Program-made: the position numbers and the translations under genes
The notes under the pieces: generated by a model
Databases searched by the model: none
What the model saw: the letters and a program-made list of their open reading frames with translations, nothing else
What the model was told of the DNA's origin: nothing
Part shown: piece by piece, positions 34,631 to 42,881 of the stretch
Layout: the number at the start of each line of letters is the position of its first letter
Numbering within the stretch: position 1 is the stretch's first letter
Assembly (NCBI RefSeq): GCF_018688355.1
Contig: NZ_CP061317.1
Span: 352,272-416,271 of the forward strand
Reading direction: 5' to 3'
From: Polynucleobacter sp. AP-Elch-400A-B2
GTDB taxonomy: Bacteria; Pseudomonadota; Gammaproteobacteria; Burkholderiales; Burkholderiaceae
Length of the DNA stretch: 64,000 nt

Positions 34631-35392
34631 ATGGCCATCATTACCTACCCCCCCGAGTTAGCAGACAAGATAGATCCTAAATTTCACATAGAGCACTCAG
34701 CTATTACTAAAACTATGCTTCGAGAAATTAGTAAAACCCCTTTGGCAGGGGTGTATGCGGTTGATGGATCTGGTGCTGAGTTTGCAGCCACTGTCCTGGA
34801 TATCTACAAAGGATTATTGGTGCTAAAGCCAGAGACCGAGCCTCCTAAGGGGTTCAGTAGCATCATTGGCACCAGTCAGATTGTTGTAGCTTGTAATGAA
34901 AACTCAAAAATGCAGTTTCTTTCGAGTGATTTTAGGATGCATGAAGATGGTAGTTTAATAACCTGCTCTCTCCCGCAAGAACTTACTGTGATTCAGCGTC
35001 GTAAAGAATTTAGGACGTTGGGGCCGAGTGATGAGCAGTTTAATTTCGTTCTTTCACTGGGGGCTGGTCAAGAATTATTAGCAAAAGTGGCCGATGTTTC
35101 TGATCATGGGATTTTGCTAGATATTCGTTTGGGTGCAGCTGAAGTTGAAGTGGGGCGCTATTGGCATTCAGGATACTTTGAGCGCCAAAAATACCGCTCA
35201 GGCAGTATCGACTTAATCATCCGTAATGTCCGCCCTGGTAAAGCGCTTGATCGAATTCGAGCGGGTTGCGAGCTATACAACCCTAGCAAAACCGCGCTCA
35301 AAGAATTTGAGTCTACTAGAAATGCCATTGAAAATGCCCGTGTACAAGGACGCTTAAATCGTTGGTATGCGTCGGCTAGTTGGTGTGAATAA
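34631..35392 (+). CDS. YcgR-like PilZ protein, predicted c-di-GMP flagellar brake
   Basis: This 253-residue protein has a YcgR N-terminal beta domain (about 10-115) followed by a PilZ domain. Both halves of the c-di-GMP site are present: RRKEFR at 123-128 (R124-x3-R128) and DVSDHG at 155-160 (DxSxxG). In E. coli, YcgR with bound c-di-GMP interacts with the flagellar motor and slows it. Its place beside flagellar and chemosensory-like genes supports the same role, but here it heads the degenerate chemosensory cluster, which is unusual. Confidence 0.82.
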   Translation: MAIITYPPELADKIDPKFHIEHSAITKTMLREISKTPLAGVYAVDGSGAEFAATVLDIYKGLLVLKPETEPPKGFSSIIGTSQIVVACNENSKMQFLSSDFRMHEDGSLITCSLPQELTVIQRRKEFRTLGPSDEQFNFVLSLGAGQELLAKVADVSDHGILLDIRLGAAEVEVGRYWHSGYFERQKYRSGSIDLIIRNVRPGKALDRIRAGCELYNPSKTALKEFESTRNAIENARVQGRLNRWYASASWCE

Positions 35393-35430
35393 ACATAATG
35401 CTTACACCCTAAGATGATGAAGCTAAAGTC

Positions 35431-36246
35431 ATGAGCTTGTTTACTAACTTTACAAGTGGAAAATTGATCATGATCCTCAGTGTGATCATGCTTGTTCCAC
35501 TGCTGTATTTTTTTATTCGTGATTTTTACAGCAAAGTGGTTGATGAGGTAAAAAATACTGGCCCATCTATCCCGGTTGAGCCCATTATGGTGACCAGCTT
35601 AAATAAAACAAATCAGCTTGAAGAAGTAATCAATCAAAAGATTGCTAACATGAAGCTAGATTTAATGGCTGAACGCTTGCGTATTACTTCTACGGCTGAT
35701 GTGTTAAAAAACCTAGCATTTGAACGACATCTTCCAGAAACTCTTTATCAGATTTATTTTGAGACACGAGCCTTCCCTAGAAAAAATGTAGAAGCTCAGC
35801 AAACGGATTTGGAATGGCATGCCAAAGCAGGTATTACAGAGCTTAAGGTTGAGCCGATGCCATTAGATGATGGCACTGTTATTCAATTCACTTTACAGAA
35901 TTATCCGTATACGCTCAGCGCCATCAATCATCGCTTTGCTAGAACCTATTTTGTTGAGTTGACTTTACGAGATGTTGATAACACTCGCTTATTTGTAGTT
36001 CGCATTAAGGCTAGTGAATTAACCGGTAGAGAGATTTTAGAAACAGCCATTATTGAAATGAAGTCCGGTGAGTGGATAGATGATCTTGCTAGTTGCCGAC
36101 TGTTAATGGATAAGCGCAAAACTGAGGTTCAATTAATGGCTGAGCATCGAGAAGTAGAGATGCTAAAAAAGCGTTTCATTTTAAATAACGCTGGCGATAG
36201 GCTTGTAGCAAATAAAGTTACTGCTAAGTCGCGCAAGGGCGATTGA
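35431..36246 (+). CDS. Membrane-anchored protein of unknown family
   Basis: This 271-residue protein has one N-terminal membrane helix (about 10-29, KLIMILSVIMLVPLLYFFIRD) and a globular part of unknown fold after a coiled-coil-like stretch (EEVINQKIANMKLDLMAERL). No enzymatic motif is seen. Its last bases run into the start of the PDZ gene, so they are translated together. It is the second gene of the YcgR-PDZ-CheW-PilJ-ChpA-like run and is a candidate structural or sensory part. Confidence 0.7.
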   Translation: MSLFTNFTSGKLIMILSVIMLVPLLYFFIRDFYSKVVDEVKNTGPSIPVEPIMVTSLNKTNQLEEVINQKIANMKLDLMAERLRITSTADVLKNLAFERHLPETLYQIYFETRAFPRKNVEAQQTDLEWHAKAGITELKVEPMPLDDGTVIQFTLQNYPYTLSAINHRFARTYFVELTLRDVDNTRLFVVRIKASELTGREILETAIIEMKSGEWIDDLASCRLLMDKRKTEVQLMAEHREVEMLKKRFILNNAGDRLVANKVTAKSRKGD

Positions 36247-36251
36247 TCATT

Positions 36252-37271
36252 GTGACTGAAAAAATTACTTTCTACTCACAAAAAAATATCTATTTTTGGT
36301 TTTTAACCTTTTCTGGATTCCTATTTGCGGTCTCTTTATTGGTGTTACTTGGGGCTGCAAACGATTTATCAGAATCTTCTTCGGAGTTGAAGCAGCTTAG
36401 AGTTGCAATGCCGGTATTAGAGGATTTTGTTGCAACTCAAAAAATTGATGTTCGCCTCAACAAAAATCAGCGCCGCTTAAAGCCTAGCGATATTCCAAAG
36501 TTAGTCGATGGTGCAATTATTCCAGTAAATACAGATGAGGCAGTGAATCGTGCTTTTCAATTTTTTTCTGAATTTGAAAACAAACGTTCTGCATCATTGC
36601 TTGCACTTGAATTGCCCGCTGTAGAGTCAATTGAGCTTGGCTCACCTGCTGAGGCAGCAGGCATTAAACCGGGCGATTTAATCTTATCTGTTAATGCAAC
36701 AAAGATTGAATCTGCCTTAGGTTTTTATCTTGCATTGAACGAAAAAACTTCCGCAGATGTAAACGTTAAATTATTAAGAAATAAAAAAGATAGCTTGACA
36801 GTCGTAATGCGCATGGCAGATAGGTCGATAATCACGGGAAGCAATTGTGGGATTAAATTTACCCTTCCTGGCGATGTTATCTACCTGACAGAAGTTGAGA
36901 CCAAGCGGCTTGCAGAGCTATATCGTCGTGATGTATTGTCAGCGATCCCGGTAGATTGGCGGGCCGAAGTATCTAATGATCTAATGCAAATTGCTAGACG
37001 ACTGAATGCTATTGCAAAAAACGTGATTGATCCAACCGGTGTAAATCCAGTCAGATTACAAACCAAAGATGTAGTTGTCTGGCATGGAAAAAAGGTTGCA
37101 GAAAATATTGATATTTACTTTTCCCAGAGACGCAAGATTGAAGCTAAGAATGTTTCATATATGACGGGGATCGGAGATGCATTTGTTGGTTTTGTGTGCA
37201 GTGTGCTCATTTTCGTTGTGGCACTTGCCATGTTTTGGTATCAACGTCGTGAATCAGGAAAAAAGTCATGA
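36252..37271 (+). CDS. PDZ-domain membrane protein in chemosensory-like cluster
   Basis: This 339-residue protein has a membrane helix near each end (about 15-36 FWFLTFSGFLFAVSLLVLLGA and 310-330 FVGFVCSVLIFVVALAMFWY). Between them, about residues 112-192, is a PDZ domain (VESIELGSPAEAAGIKPGDLILSVNATKIESALGF) with the binding loop GIKPGD. No protease residues are seen, so it probably binds C-terminal tails rather than cuts. A TTG at 36243 and GTG at 36252 are both possible starts. It overlaps the CheW-like gene by 4 bases. Confidence 0.75.
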   Translation: MTEKITFYSQKNIYFWFLTFSGFLFAVSLLVLLGAANDLSESSSELKQLRVAMPVLEDFVATQKIDVRLNKNQRRLKPSDIPKLVDGAIIPVNTDEAVNRAFQFFSEFENKRSASLLALELPAVESIELGSPAEAAGIKPGDLILSVNATKIESALGFYLALNEKTSADVNVKLLRNKKDSLTVVMRMADRSIITGSNCGIKFTLPGDVIYLTEVETKRLAELYRRDVLSAIPVDWRAEVSNDLMQIARRLNAIAKNVIDPTGVNPVRLQTKDVVVWHGKKVAENIDIYFSQRRKIEAKNVSYMTGIGDAFVGFVCSVLIFVVALAMFWYQRRESGKKS

Positions 37272-37675
37272 CAACACTACAAATGCAAGATTACTGGTTA
37301 GGAATGCGGATTAATGGTGGCCGTTATGCAATTTCGACTAAATTCATACATGCCGTCTTTTTGCATCCTGAGCCTGAGCAGGGCATGAAAGATTTACGCA
37401 TTAATGGCGTTGTAGTCTACAAGGGTGAACCCATTTGCTTGCGTAATCATTTTCAACTACTACGCTTTGATCAACGCGGAGATAGTTTTGTGGATTGGCA
37501 TCAGACTCTAAAGCAGTCTAGCGCACCTTGGATTATTGTGTTGAGAAATGGCCCTCAAGAAGGCTTGGGTTTCAGGATTAATAATATTGTGGGACCTTTT
37601 TATGCTGAAACGATACCTGATTCCTCATTCTTTTATCACAACGGCGCTGATTATCATTTGGTAGGGGTCTCTTAA
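37268..37675 (+). CDS. CheW-like (PilI-like) scaffold protein
   Basis: This 135-residue protein is mostly a single CheW-like beta-barrel domain: WLGMRINGGRYAISTKFIHAVFLHP, the strand pair INGVVVYKGEPICLRNHF and RINNIVGPFYAE. CheW proteins bridge a receptor to the CheA kinase. This copy lies between a PDZ membrane protein and a PilJ/MCP-like protein, as PilI does in Pil-Chp clusters. It overlaps the PDZ gene by 4 bases, indicating one operon. Confidence 0.75.
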   Translation: MTTLQMQDYWLGMRINGGRYAISTKFIHAVFLHPEPEQGMKDLRINGVVVYKGEPICLRNHFQLLRFDQRGDSFVDWHQTLKQSSAPWIIVLRNGPQEGLGFRINNIVGPFYAETIPDSSFFYHNGADYHLVGVS

Positions 37676-37723
37676 GGCCGACAATACCGATCAGTCACTT
37701 AATCGCTAGTCGAGATCATTTAT

Positions 37724-39718
37724 ATGAATAAGAAAAATAATAGCCATATCTTTTCCCAGTACCCAATTCTTTTTTGGCAGTGGGTTTCATATGTCTCGTT
37801 TGCGCTGGTATTGGCTGCCAGTATCGGTGCTTTTCTCGCTGCGCGCTCTTGGGTATCTGAAGGTAAATATCTGCAATCCATTGATGGCGAACAGATTCAA
37901 GTGTTACGTTTGATTCCTTTCTTAAAAGAGTTACAGCAGCAAACAAACGGTCCTGTTGCCTTAGAGCCTGTTTTTTTTACAAACTTAAAAAAAGCTGAGA
38001 TCTTCTTAAAGTCAGCAACAGCAGACTTGAAGAACCAGCCTGAGCTAAGTCCTAATTCAGCATCTGCTGTGTCGACCAAGGGGATAAGTGAACCTTCTGC
38101 ATTGAAGTCTTTGAGTAGCGGAGTTGCCGCTCCAGCTATAAAAAATCCTAGCACGACTAAGGAAGCAGAATCATCTACTCCTTTGTTGCCACTATCCGAC
38201 AATCCGGTAGTTGCTCTTTTTCAAAGATTGGACGCTAAGGTAATGACTGTCGTTTTCGGTAAGCCTGAGAAATATGCTGTCAAGTCCGATAAAAAAAATG
38301 ACGATGAGAAATCCGAACAGTCAGAGGAAGCTGAAAATCTCAAGAAAAATCCAAAACCTTCTACCCCTCTTGAGGTATTGCTGAGTGCTAAAAATACTGA
38401 GCAGGCAATCGGAGTAATACTCGGACAAGAAAAAGGCTTAAATGATTTGACTGTCTTAGCTAGGTCTGGTGAAGTATTAATTGGCCCTAAGGGACCACTT
38501 GAGTTGGATAAACTGCCCTCTGAATCTGCTGTAAAAAAATATGCAGAAAGTATAGGTAATTTTGTCAAAGCACAAAATGCTTGGCAAAAAAATGCCACTG
38601 ATATTACGCTGATATTAGATCTTCAAAAAGCACTTGGCGCAGTTCTTGAGCAAAAGATGCTTTTGGAAATTGATATCGGTAAAAAAACAGCTGGTAAGTC
38701 AAACCTCAAGCTCACAGATGCAGCGCCTAAGGTGCCGCAAAGTCCTTGGTATTCTAAGTTGCCGCAAGAAAGTACGGCAGTACTGAATACATATGTTTTA
38801 AATATGCGGGTAATTAAGGATTTTGCTAACGACTATGGGTCTTTGCGTCTTGCTGCGCAAAAAAAATCTCAATCAATTCAATATTTTGATTTTAAAGATG
38901 CTGGTGGATTTTTAGGTTTAATTTTAGTTTCGATCATTGCTGCTTTTGGAATCATCTTAGGTGCTTATATGGCGCTTGTGAATACCCAACGTAATGCGCA
39001 AGATTTGCAGCGGGCATCTAAACAGACTAGGGCTGCCGGTCAGCTATTAAAAACAATTGACTTAGGCTTTGCTAGTGCGCCAAGTAACAAAACATCCAAG
39101 GCTAATTCACAAAACAGTGATTCTGATCAATCGACAGACCAACTCAATGTGAAGACAGTGATGAATGTCATTTCCGAGTTAAGTGATGATTTAAAAAATA
39201 AAATTAAAAAAATTGACACGCACTTTAAAGTACTTGCCCAGCTCAATACCAAATTACGCCATTCTATTGATACCCTGCATGAGAAGAGTGGTCAGATTCG
39301 TACAAATGTATCTGATAAAAGTAGTAACTCACCTTACAGCCAAGAGATGGGTATTAGTAGGGGCGGACCTTTAGACCAGCTCCAAGATGCTTTTTCTGCT
39401 TTAAAGCAACAGGGTGTCCGGCTTTACTTGGCCATATTAGATAACCATTCTAGTAAACAGCTTGCCGTAGAAACAGAGCAGCTCAATTTATTAGTAGAGA
39501 GAGTCGAGGCTACTGTATCGAAGATGCGCTCGACGCTAGCTGTCGCACTGGAACAAGCAACGCCTATGGAAGTGCAAGCGCCACAGATTTCTTTAGAGGC
39601 TATTGAGCTTCTGAGTATGGATGCCAAACAGGTCATGCGCGATCTTCAGTTATGGCAAGGTGAATTTGATGGATTAAATAAAGCTTTCGCTGAATTAAAA
39701 CGAGAAGCAAGGGTCTAA
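37724..39718 (+). CDS. PilJ/MCP-like membrane protein without the signalling tip
   Basis: This 664-residue protein has a first membrane helix at about 21-41, a large Lys/Glu/Ser-rich periplasmic region, a second membrane helix at about 395-418 (FLGLILVSIIAAFGIILGAYMALV) and a long cytoplasmic helical part. This is the topology of an MCP or PilJ receptor. I do not find the conserved tip (NAAIEAARAGE type) that contacts CheA and CheW, nor a clear HAMP. It may act as a scaffold, or use an altered contact. Confidence 0.7.
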   Translation: MNKKNNSHIFSQYPILFWQWVSYVSFALVLAASIGAFLAARSWVSEGKYLQSIDGEQIQVLRLIPFLKELQQQTNGPVALEPVFFTNLKKAEIFLKSATADLKNQPELSPNSASAVSTKGISEPSALKSLSSGVAAPAIKNPSTTKEAESSTPLLPLSDNPVVALFQRLDAKVMTVVFGKPEKYAVKSDKKNDDEKSEQSEEAENLKKNPKPSTPLEVLLSAKNTEQAIGVILGQEKGLNDLTVLARSGEVLIGPKGPLELDKLPSESAVKKYAESIGNFVKAQNAWQKNATDITLILDLQKALGAVLEQKMLLEIDIGKKTAGKSNLKLTDAAPKVPQSPWYSKLPQESTAVLNTYVLNMRVIKDFANDYGSLRLAAQKKSQSIQYFDFKDAGGFLGLILVSIIAAFGIILGAYMALVNTQRNAQDLQRASKQTRAAGQLLKTIDLGFASAPSNKTSKANSQNSDSDQSTDQLNVKTVMNVISELSDDLKNKIKKIDTHFKVLAQLNTKLRHSIDTLHEKSGQIRTNVSDKSSNSPYSQEMGISRGGPLDQLQDAFSALKQQGVRLYLAILDNHSSKQLAVETEQLNLLVERVEATVSKMRSTLAVALEQATPMEVQAPQISLEAIELLSMDAKQVMRDLQLWQGEFDGLNKAFAELKREARV

Positions 39719-39751
39719 TGCAATTGATTTTTTATAAGGCGTAATGCAAAT

Positions 39752-41227
39752 ATGGCCGAAGAAAAACCCCTGTTTTTAATTGATATTGATCGTGCTATTG
39801 AAGGTCTGCAGACTGCTGCCCCCAAAAAAGGTTCGGTGTCAGCAGTATCGATTGAGCCCTTGATCATGCATAGCGTTGATTTAGCTAATGCTCTAGATGG
39901 CGCTGGATTAGATGATTTAAGTGGGATGACTAACGAATTAGCGCAGTGTTTTGAGAAAAATGATGCACAAGCTTTTTTAGTTCTGGATGATCTAGTTAGT
40001 CTAGTCAAGTCAGAAGTTGCATTTACGCATCCATCGGTAGCGAGTGGAGCGTCTTGTACTCTAGAGCAATTAAATCAAGCAAAAGTATTATTTGCCGCTA
40101 ATTTATCGCAAATCAAAAATGGTTTGCCGATCACCAAAAATCCTGATGCAGTATTAGCGCAAGATCTGCCTGCTGAGTTAGCTTCTGAGGTGACTCAAGA
40201 AGCGATTGAGACTGTCAGTGGTGAAGAGGAAGAGCAAGTCCTTGCGAGGACGTCAATTTCTGAGTTGCCTGCTGCCCCAACTGCGCCCGAGGTATTCCCA
40301 GAGCCTTCTCTTGCAGAGCTGAGCGCTTTATTTGCGCCGCGTCTTCATGAAGAGTCTCCGTTAGTCTTTACTCCTCCAGAGCCCAAAGCATTTTCTTTTC
40401 CTGAAGGTTTGACTCGTCCTCTAGAGCGTGAAAATTCATTAGATTATTCAGGAAGTCAGCGTTACTTAGATAAGCACTTTTCCTTGGACCGCACTCATAA
40501 TCTCAACCGTATGCAAATAGCACGAAGTTTAGTCACGAAGGCTGACAACTGGAATGCTGTAGAGCTAGATTTCTTACTTGGGCGTGAGCAAGATGAGCTC
40601 ACTAAATCTGGTCAACAATCATTGCGTCATGTATTTGAGAATTTGACAGACGAGCTTTTAATTGATGAAGTGTATGCTGATCCTGAGATTGTTCAGCAAC
40701 TGGTCACGATCATTAGCATCTTGCCACCTTGCCCCAGTATTTTTGCAGTTCAGCAAGATTTAATGATTTTTATTGATTTAGATCACATAGCCTTATCGGC
40801 TGAACATCTCTTGTCAGCAGGCAAAATGATGGCCGAAATTGGGGGGTCACTTGAAATACATCATGAAGGAGTCCGTTTATCGTGCCCATCAAGTTTATTA
40901 AGAATGCCCATGGTCTTTTTTGGACGTCACGGGCAAAACTATGCCATTTCTGCAATTCAATATTTAGGGGAAGAGGCTCTCAATAAACCCGTGGATAGCA
41001 AGGTCGATGCATTGGGCGAGATTTTGCATCCCGCCAGGATGATTAATCTGCTTGTGGGCAATCAGCGTTACTCTATTTATGCCCATGAATTTTTAGGGGT
41101 TCAGAATATGAATATCCACCTCAATATTCCTAAATTACTAGAGCGACCGTATTGGTTAGCCGGTATGGCTTTAGATGGCATGAATAATGTGTATCCTTGG
41201 GTAGCTTTAGATCGGTTTACCAAATAA
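39752..41227 (+). CDS. ChpA/CheA-derived protein with no visible kinase domain
   Basis: This 491-residue protein has an HPt-like N-terminal helical region with a His at 40 (IMHSVDLANALDGAGLDDLSG) but without the usual Lys-Gly after it. A long acidic linker (about 130-220) follows, then a region (about 250-385) where IGGSLEIHHEGVRL at 363-376 echoes the end of a CheA ATPase domain but the N and G boxes are missing. The CheW-like tail (about 386-491) holds LLVGNQRYSIYAHEFLGVQNMNI. No receiver domain is present. It is probably a catalytically dead ChpA relative. It shares one base with flgA. Confidence 0.72.
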   Translation: MAEEKPLFLIDIDRAIEGLQTAAPKKGSVSAVSIEPLIMHSVDLANALDGAGLDDLSGMTNELAQCFEKNDAQAFLVLDDLVSLVKSEVAFTHPSVASGASCTLEQLNQAKVLFAANLSQIKNGLPITKNPDAVLAQDLPAELASEVTQEAIETVSGEEEEQVLARTSISELPAAPTAPEVFPEPSLAELSALFAPRLHEESPLVFTPPEPKAFSFPEGLTRPLERENSLDYSGSQRYLDKHFSLDRTHNLNRMQIARSLVTKADNWNAVELDFLLGREQDELTKSGQQSLRHVFENLTDELLIDEVYADPEIVQQLVTIISILPPCPSIFAVQQDLMIFIDLDHIALSAEHLLSAGKMMAEIGGSLEIHHEGVRLSCPSSLLRMPMVFFGRHGQNYAISAIQYLGEEALNKPVDSKVDALGEILHPARMINLLVGNQRYSIYAHEFLGVQNMNIHLNIPKLLERPYWLAGMALDGMNNVYPWVALDRFTK

Positions 41228-41913
41228 TGCCGCTTTTTAATCGTTTTTTGATGGGGCTGCTATTTTGTACGCTGTCGCAAAGCCTTTGTGCTGCTTTACC
41301 CCCAGATCTTGAGCAAACTATTAAGCGGTTTATTCAAAAAAGTCCCACTGTCAATGGCTTGCGGGTGGAGACAGAGTGGCTTGAACCGAATCTGACCATC
41401 CCAGCCTGCTTAGGCGGTAGCATTGAGATTTTGACCCCTACAGGTGCGCGCTTATGGGGAAGGTCGATGATCCAATTGCGCTGCACTAAAGCTGCCTGGT
41501 TAATCAATGTCCCGGTCAATATCCATGCTTATGGAGATTATGTTGTCGCCAGCCGCTACCTTCCTTTTGGCCAAAAGCTCGAAATTGGGGATATTCGGGT
41601 AATAGAGGGCGATTTAACCGTGCTACCAGATGATGTACTACGGAACCCTAAAGCAGCTTATGAGCGGATTTTGGGTAAATCCTTGCAAATGGGCATGCCA
41701 ATTGGGCTAAACGATTTAAAAGAATCTGCCGTAATAAAAGTAGGAGATCCTGTTAGGATTCAATTGACAGGTAAAGATTTTCAGGTTTCCGGTGAGGGTG
41801 TTGCTCAATCTCCTGGGATGATTGGGGATATGGTCAGAGTGCGCTTGTCCGACGGGCAGGTTTTACAAGGTAAGGTATTGAGGCCTGGAATAATTGGCGT
41901 TAATATGGAATAA
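41227..41913 (+). CDS. flgA: Flagellar P-ring assembly chaperone FlgA
   Basis: This 228-residue protein has a signal peptide (about 1-22, ending LCAALP) and the SAF-type domain typical of FlgA, with SRYLPFGQKLEIGDIRVIEGDL and VRIQLTGKDFQVSGEGVAQ near the C-terminus. It helps FlgI assemble the P ring in the periplasm. The ATG at 41227 overlaps the stop codon of the ChpA-like gene (TAATG), so the two are translationally coupled, tying that cluster to flagellar gene expression. Confidence 0.95.
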   Translation: MPLFNRFLMGLLFCTLSQSLCAALPPDLEQTIKRFIQKSPTVNGLRVETEWLEPNLTIPACLGGSIEILTPTGARLWGRSMIQLRCTKAAWLINVPVNIHAYGDYVVASRYLPFGQKLEIGDIRVIEGDLTVLPDDVLRNPKAAYERILGKSLQMGMPIGLNDLKESAVIKVGDPVRIQLTGKDFQVSGEGVAQSPGMIGDMVRVRLSDGQVLQGKVLRPGIIGVNME

Positions 41914-41981
41914 ATCGCTAATTTGCGGTAACATCAGTAGGTAGATGGTATGTTTTATTAGGCAGCACTGAGGAGAATGAG

Positions 41982-42332
41982 ATGAAGATTAACGAGAATG
42001 CACCACTAATTCCGCCAAATACTGGAACAGCCAAACCTGTGCCAGGCTCGAACTCGACTGCCAATACAACGAATACAGCTTTAAATCAAACCTCAGCATC
42101 TGCGGTCAGTCGCCCTGCAGTCAATTTAGACATTGGTTTAGCAGCCAAGTTGGCCGAAGCGCAAAGCAGTACAAGCGCTACCAATCAGGTAAGCGACGAA
42201 TTGCTGATTAAAAAACTACGCGACAAGGTTGCTACTGGTCAATTTGAGATTGATTACAACAAAATCTCTCAGTCAATGTTAAAAGATGTGGTTGCAGCAA
42301 TTGGCCAAAAACCAAGTCATTCACAAAGCTAA
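41982..42332 (+). CDS. flgM: Anti-sigma-28 factor FlgM
   Basis: This 116-residue protein has a disordered Asn/Thr/Ser-rich N-terminal half and a C-terminal helix pair (DELLIKKLRDKVATGQFEIDYNKISQSMLKDVV) typical of FlgM, which binds FliA. It holds FliA inactive until the hook-basal body is complete and it is exported. It is the first of the flgM-flgN pair, 68 bases after flgA, with an AGGAG ribosome site. The target, FliA, is encoded nearby on the other strand. Confidence 0.92.
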   Translation: MKINENAPLIPPNTGTAKPVPGSNSTANTTNTALNQTSASAVSRPAVNLDIGLAAKLAEAQSSTSATNQVSDELLIKKLRDKVATGQFEIDYNKISQSMLKDVVAAIGQKPSHSQS

Positions 42333-42429
42333 GATTTGCTCTGATTTACTGGCTTTGCTTTAATTTCCTTGCTCCTTCCTCGAGCACACTCATCTCTCCT
42401 TTTTTCACCCTAAGAAATCTACCCCTCAG

Positions 42430-42843
42430 ATGGTAAAACCACATCCATCCATGTCTTTTGACGATCTATTGAAGTTCTTAAAGGGTATTGCAAGTGCTAT
42501 TGAGAGTCTACGCAGTGCCTTAGAAGCAAATGATATGGACCGACTTCCAGAAGCGCTTGATAGTACCAATGAAGCTTTGGATGCCATTCAGAATTATCCA
42601 GGTGGCGCTGACAAACTCAAGCAAGATATTCACCAATTTGAGCCAGCAAAAACGACCCAATTATTAGCGCTACTCGATGAAGCTTCAGTTAATCATCAAA
42701 TCAATGGCGACCTGATTCGCTTAGCGATGCAGCGCAGCTCTGCCATGCAGTCTTTTATTGCTCAGCAAGCTCCTAGCGCTACTTACGGAAGTGATGGCGG
42801 AGTTCCAGGATCCGTAGGCGGTGTACTGTCTCGAAAAGTCTAG
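42430..42843 (+). CDS. flgN: Flagellar export chaperone FlgN
   Basis: This 137-residue, mainly helical protein is typical of FlgN in position (after flgM) and composition (LLKFLKGIASAIESLRSALEANDMDRLPEALDSTNEAL, then a Ser/Gly-rich tail). FlgN holds the hook-associated proteins FlgK and FlgL for export. It is somewhat diverged and lacks a strong ribosome site, but genome position supports it. It ends at a hairpin shared with the convergent fliA. Confidence 0.8.
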   Translation: MVKPHPSMSFDDLLKFLKGIASAIESLRSALEANDMDRLPEALDSTNEALDAIQNYPGGADKLKQDIHQFEPAKTTQLLALLDEASVNHQINGDLIRLAMQRSSAMQSFIAQQAPSATYGSDGGVPGSVGGVLSRKV

Positions 42844-42881
42844 GGCAAAAAGCGTTTAGTACTAAGACTTTAGTTTTGCCC
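42843..42881. terminator. Possible bidirectional hairpin between flgN and fliA
   Basis: GGGCAAAA (42843-42850) and TTTTGCCC (42874-42881) form a perfect 8-bp stem with a 23-base loop spanning the fliA stop codon. There is no clear T run, so it is a weak candidate terminator. Confidence 0.4.

Noticed and set aside
38221..38598. A 125-residue minus-strand open frame
   Set aside because: Antisense to the PilJ-like gene; Ser/Phe-rich shadow of its Lys/Glu-rich coding.
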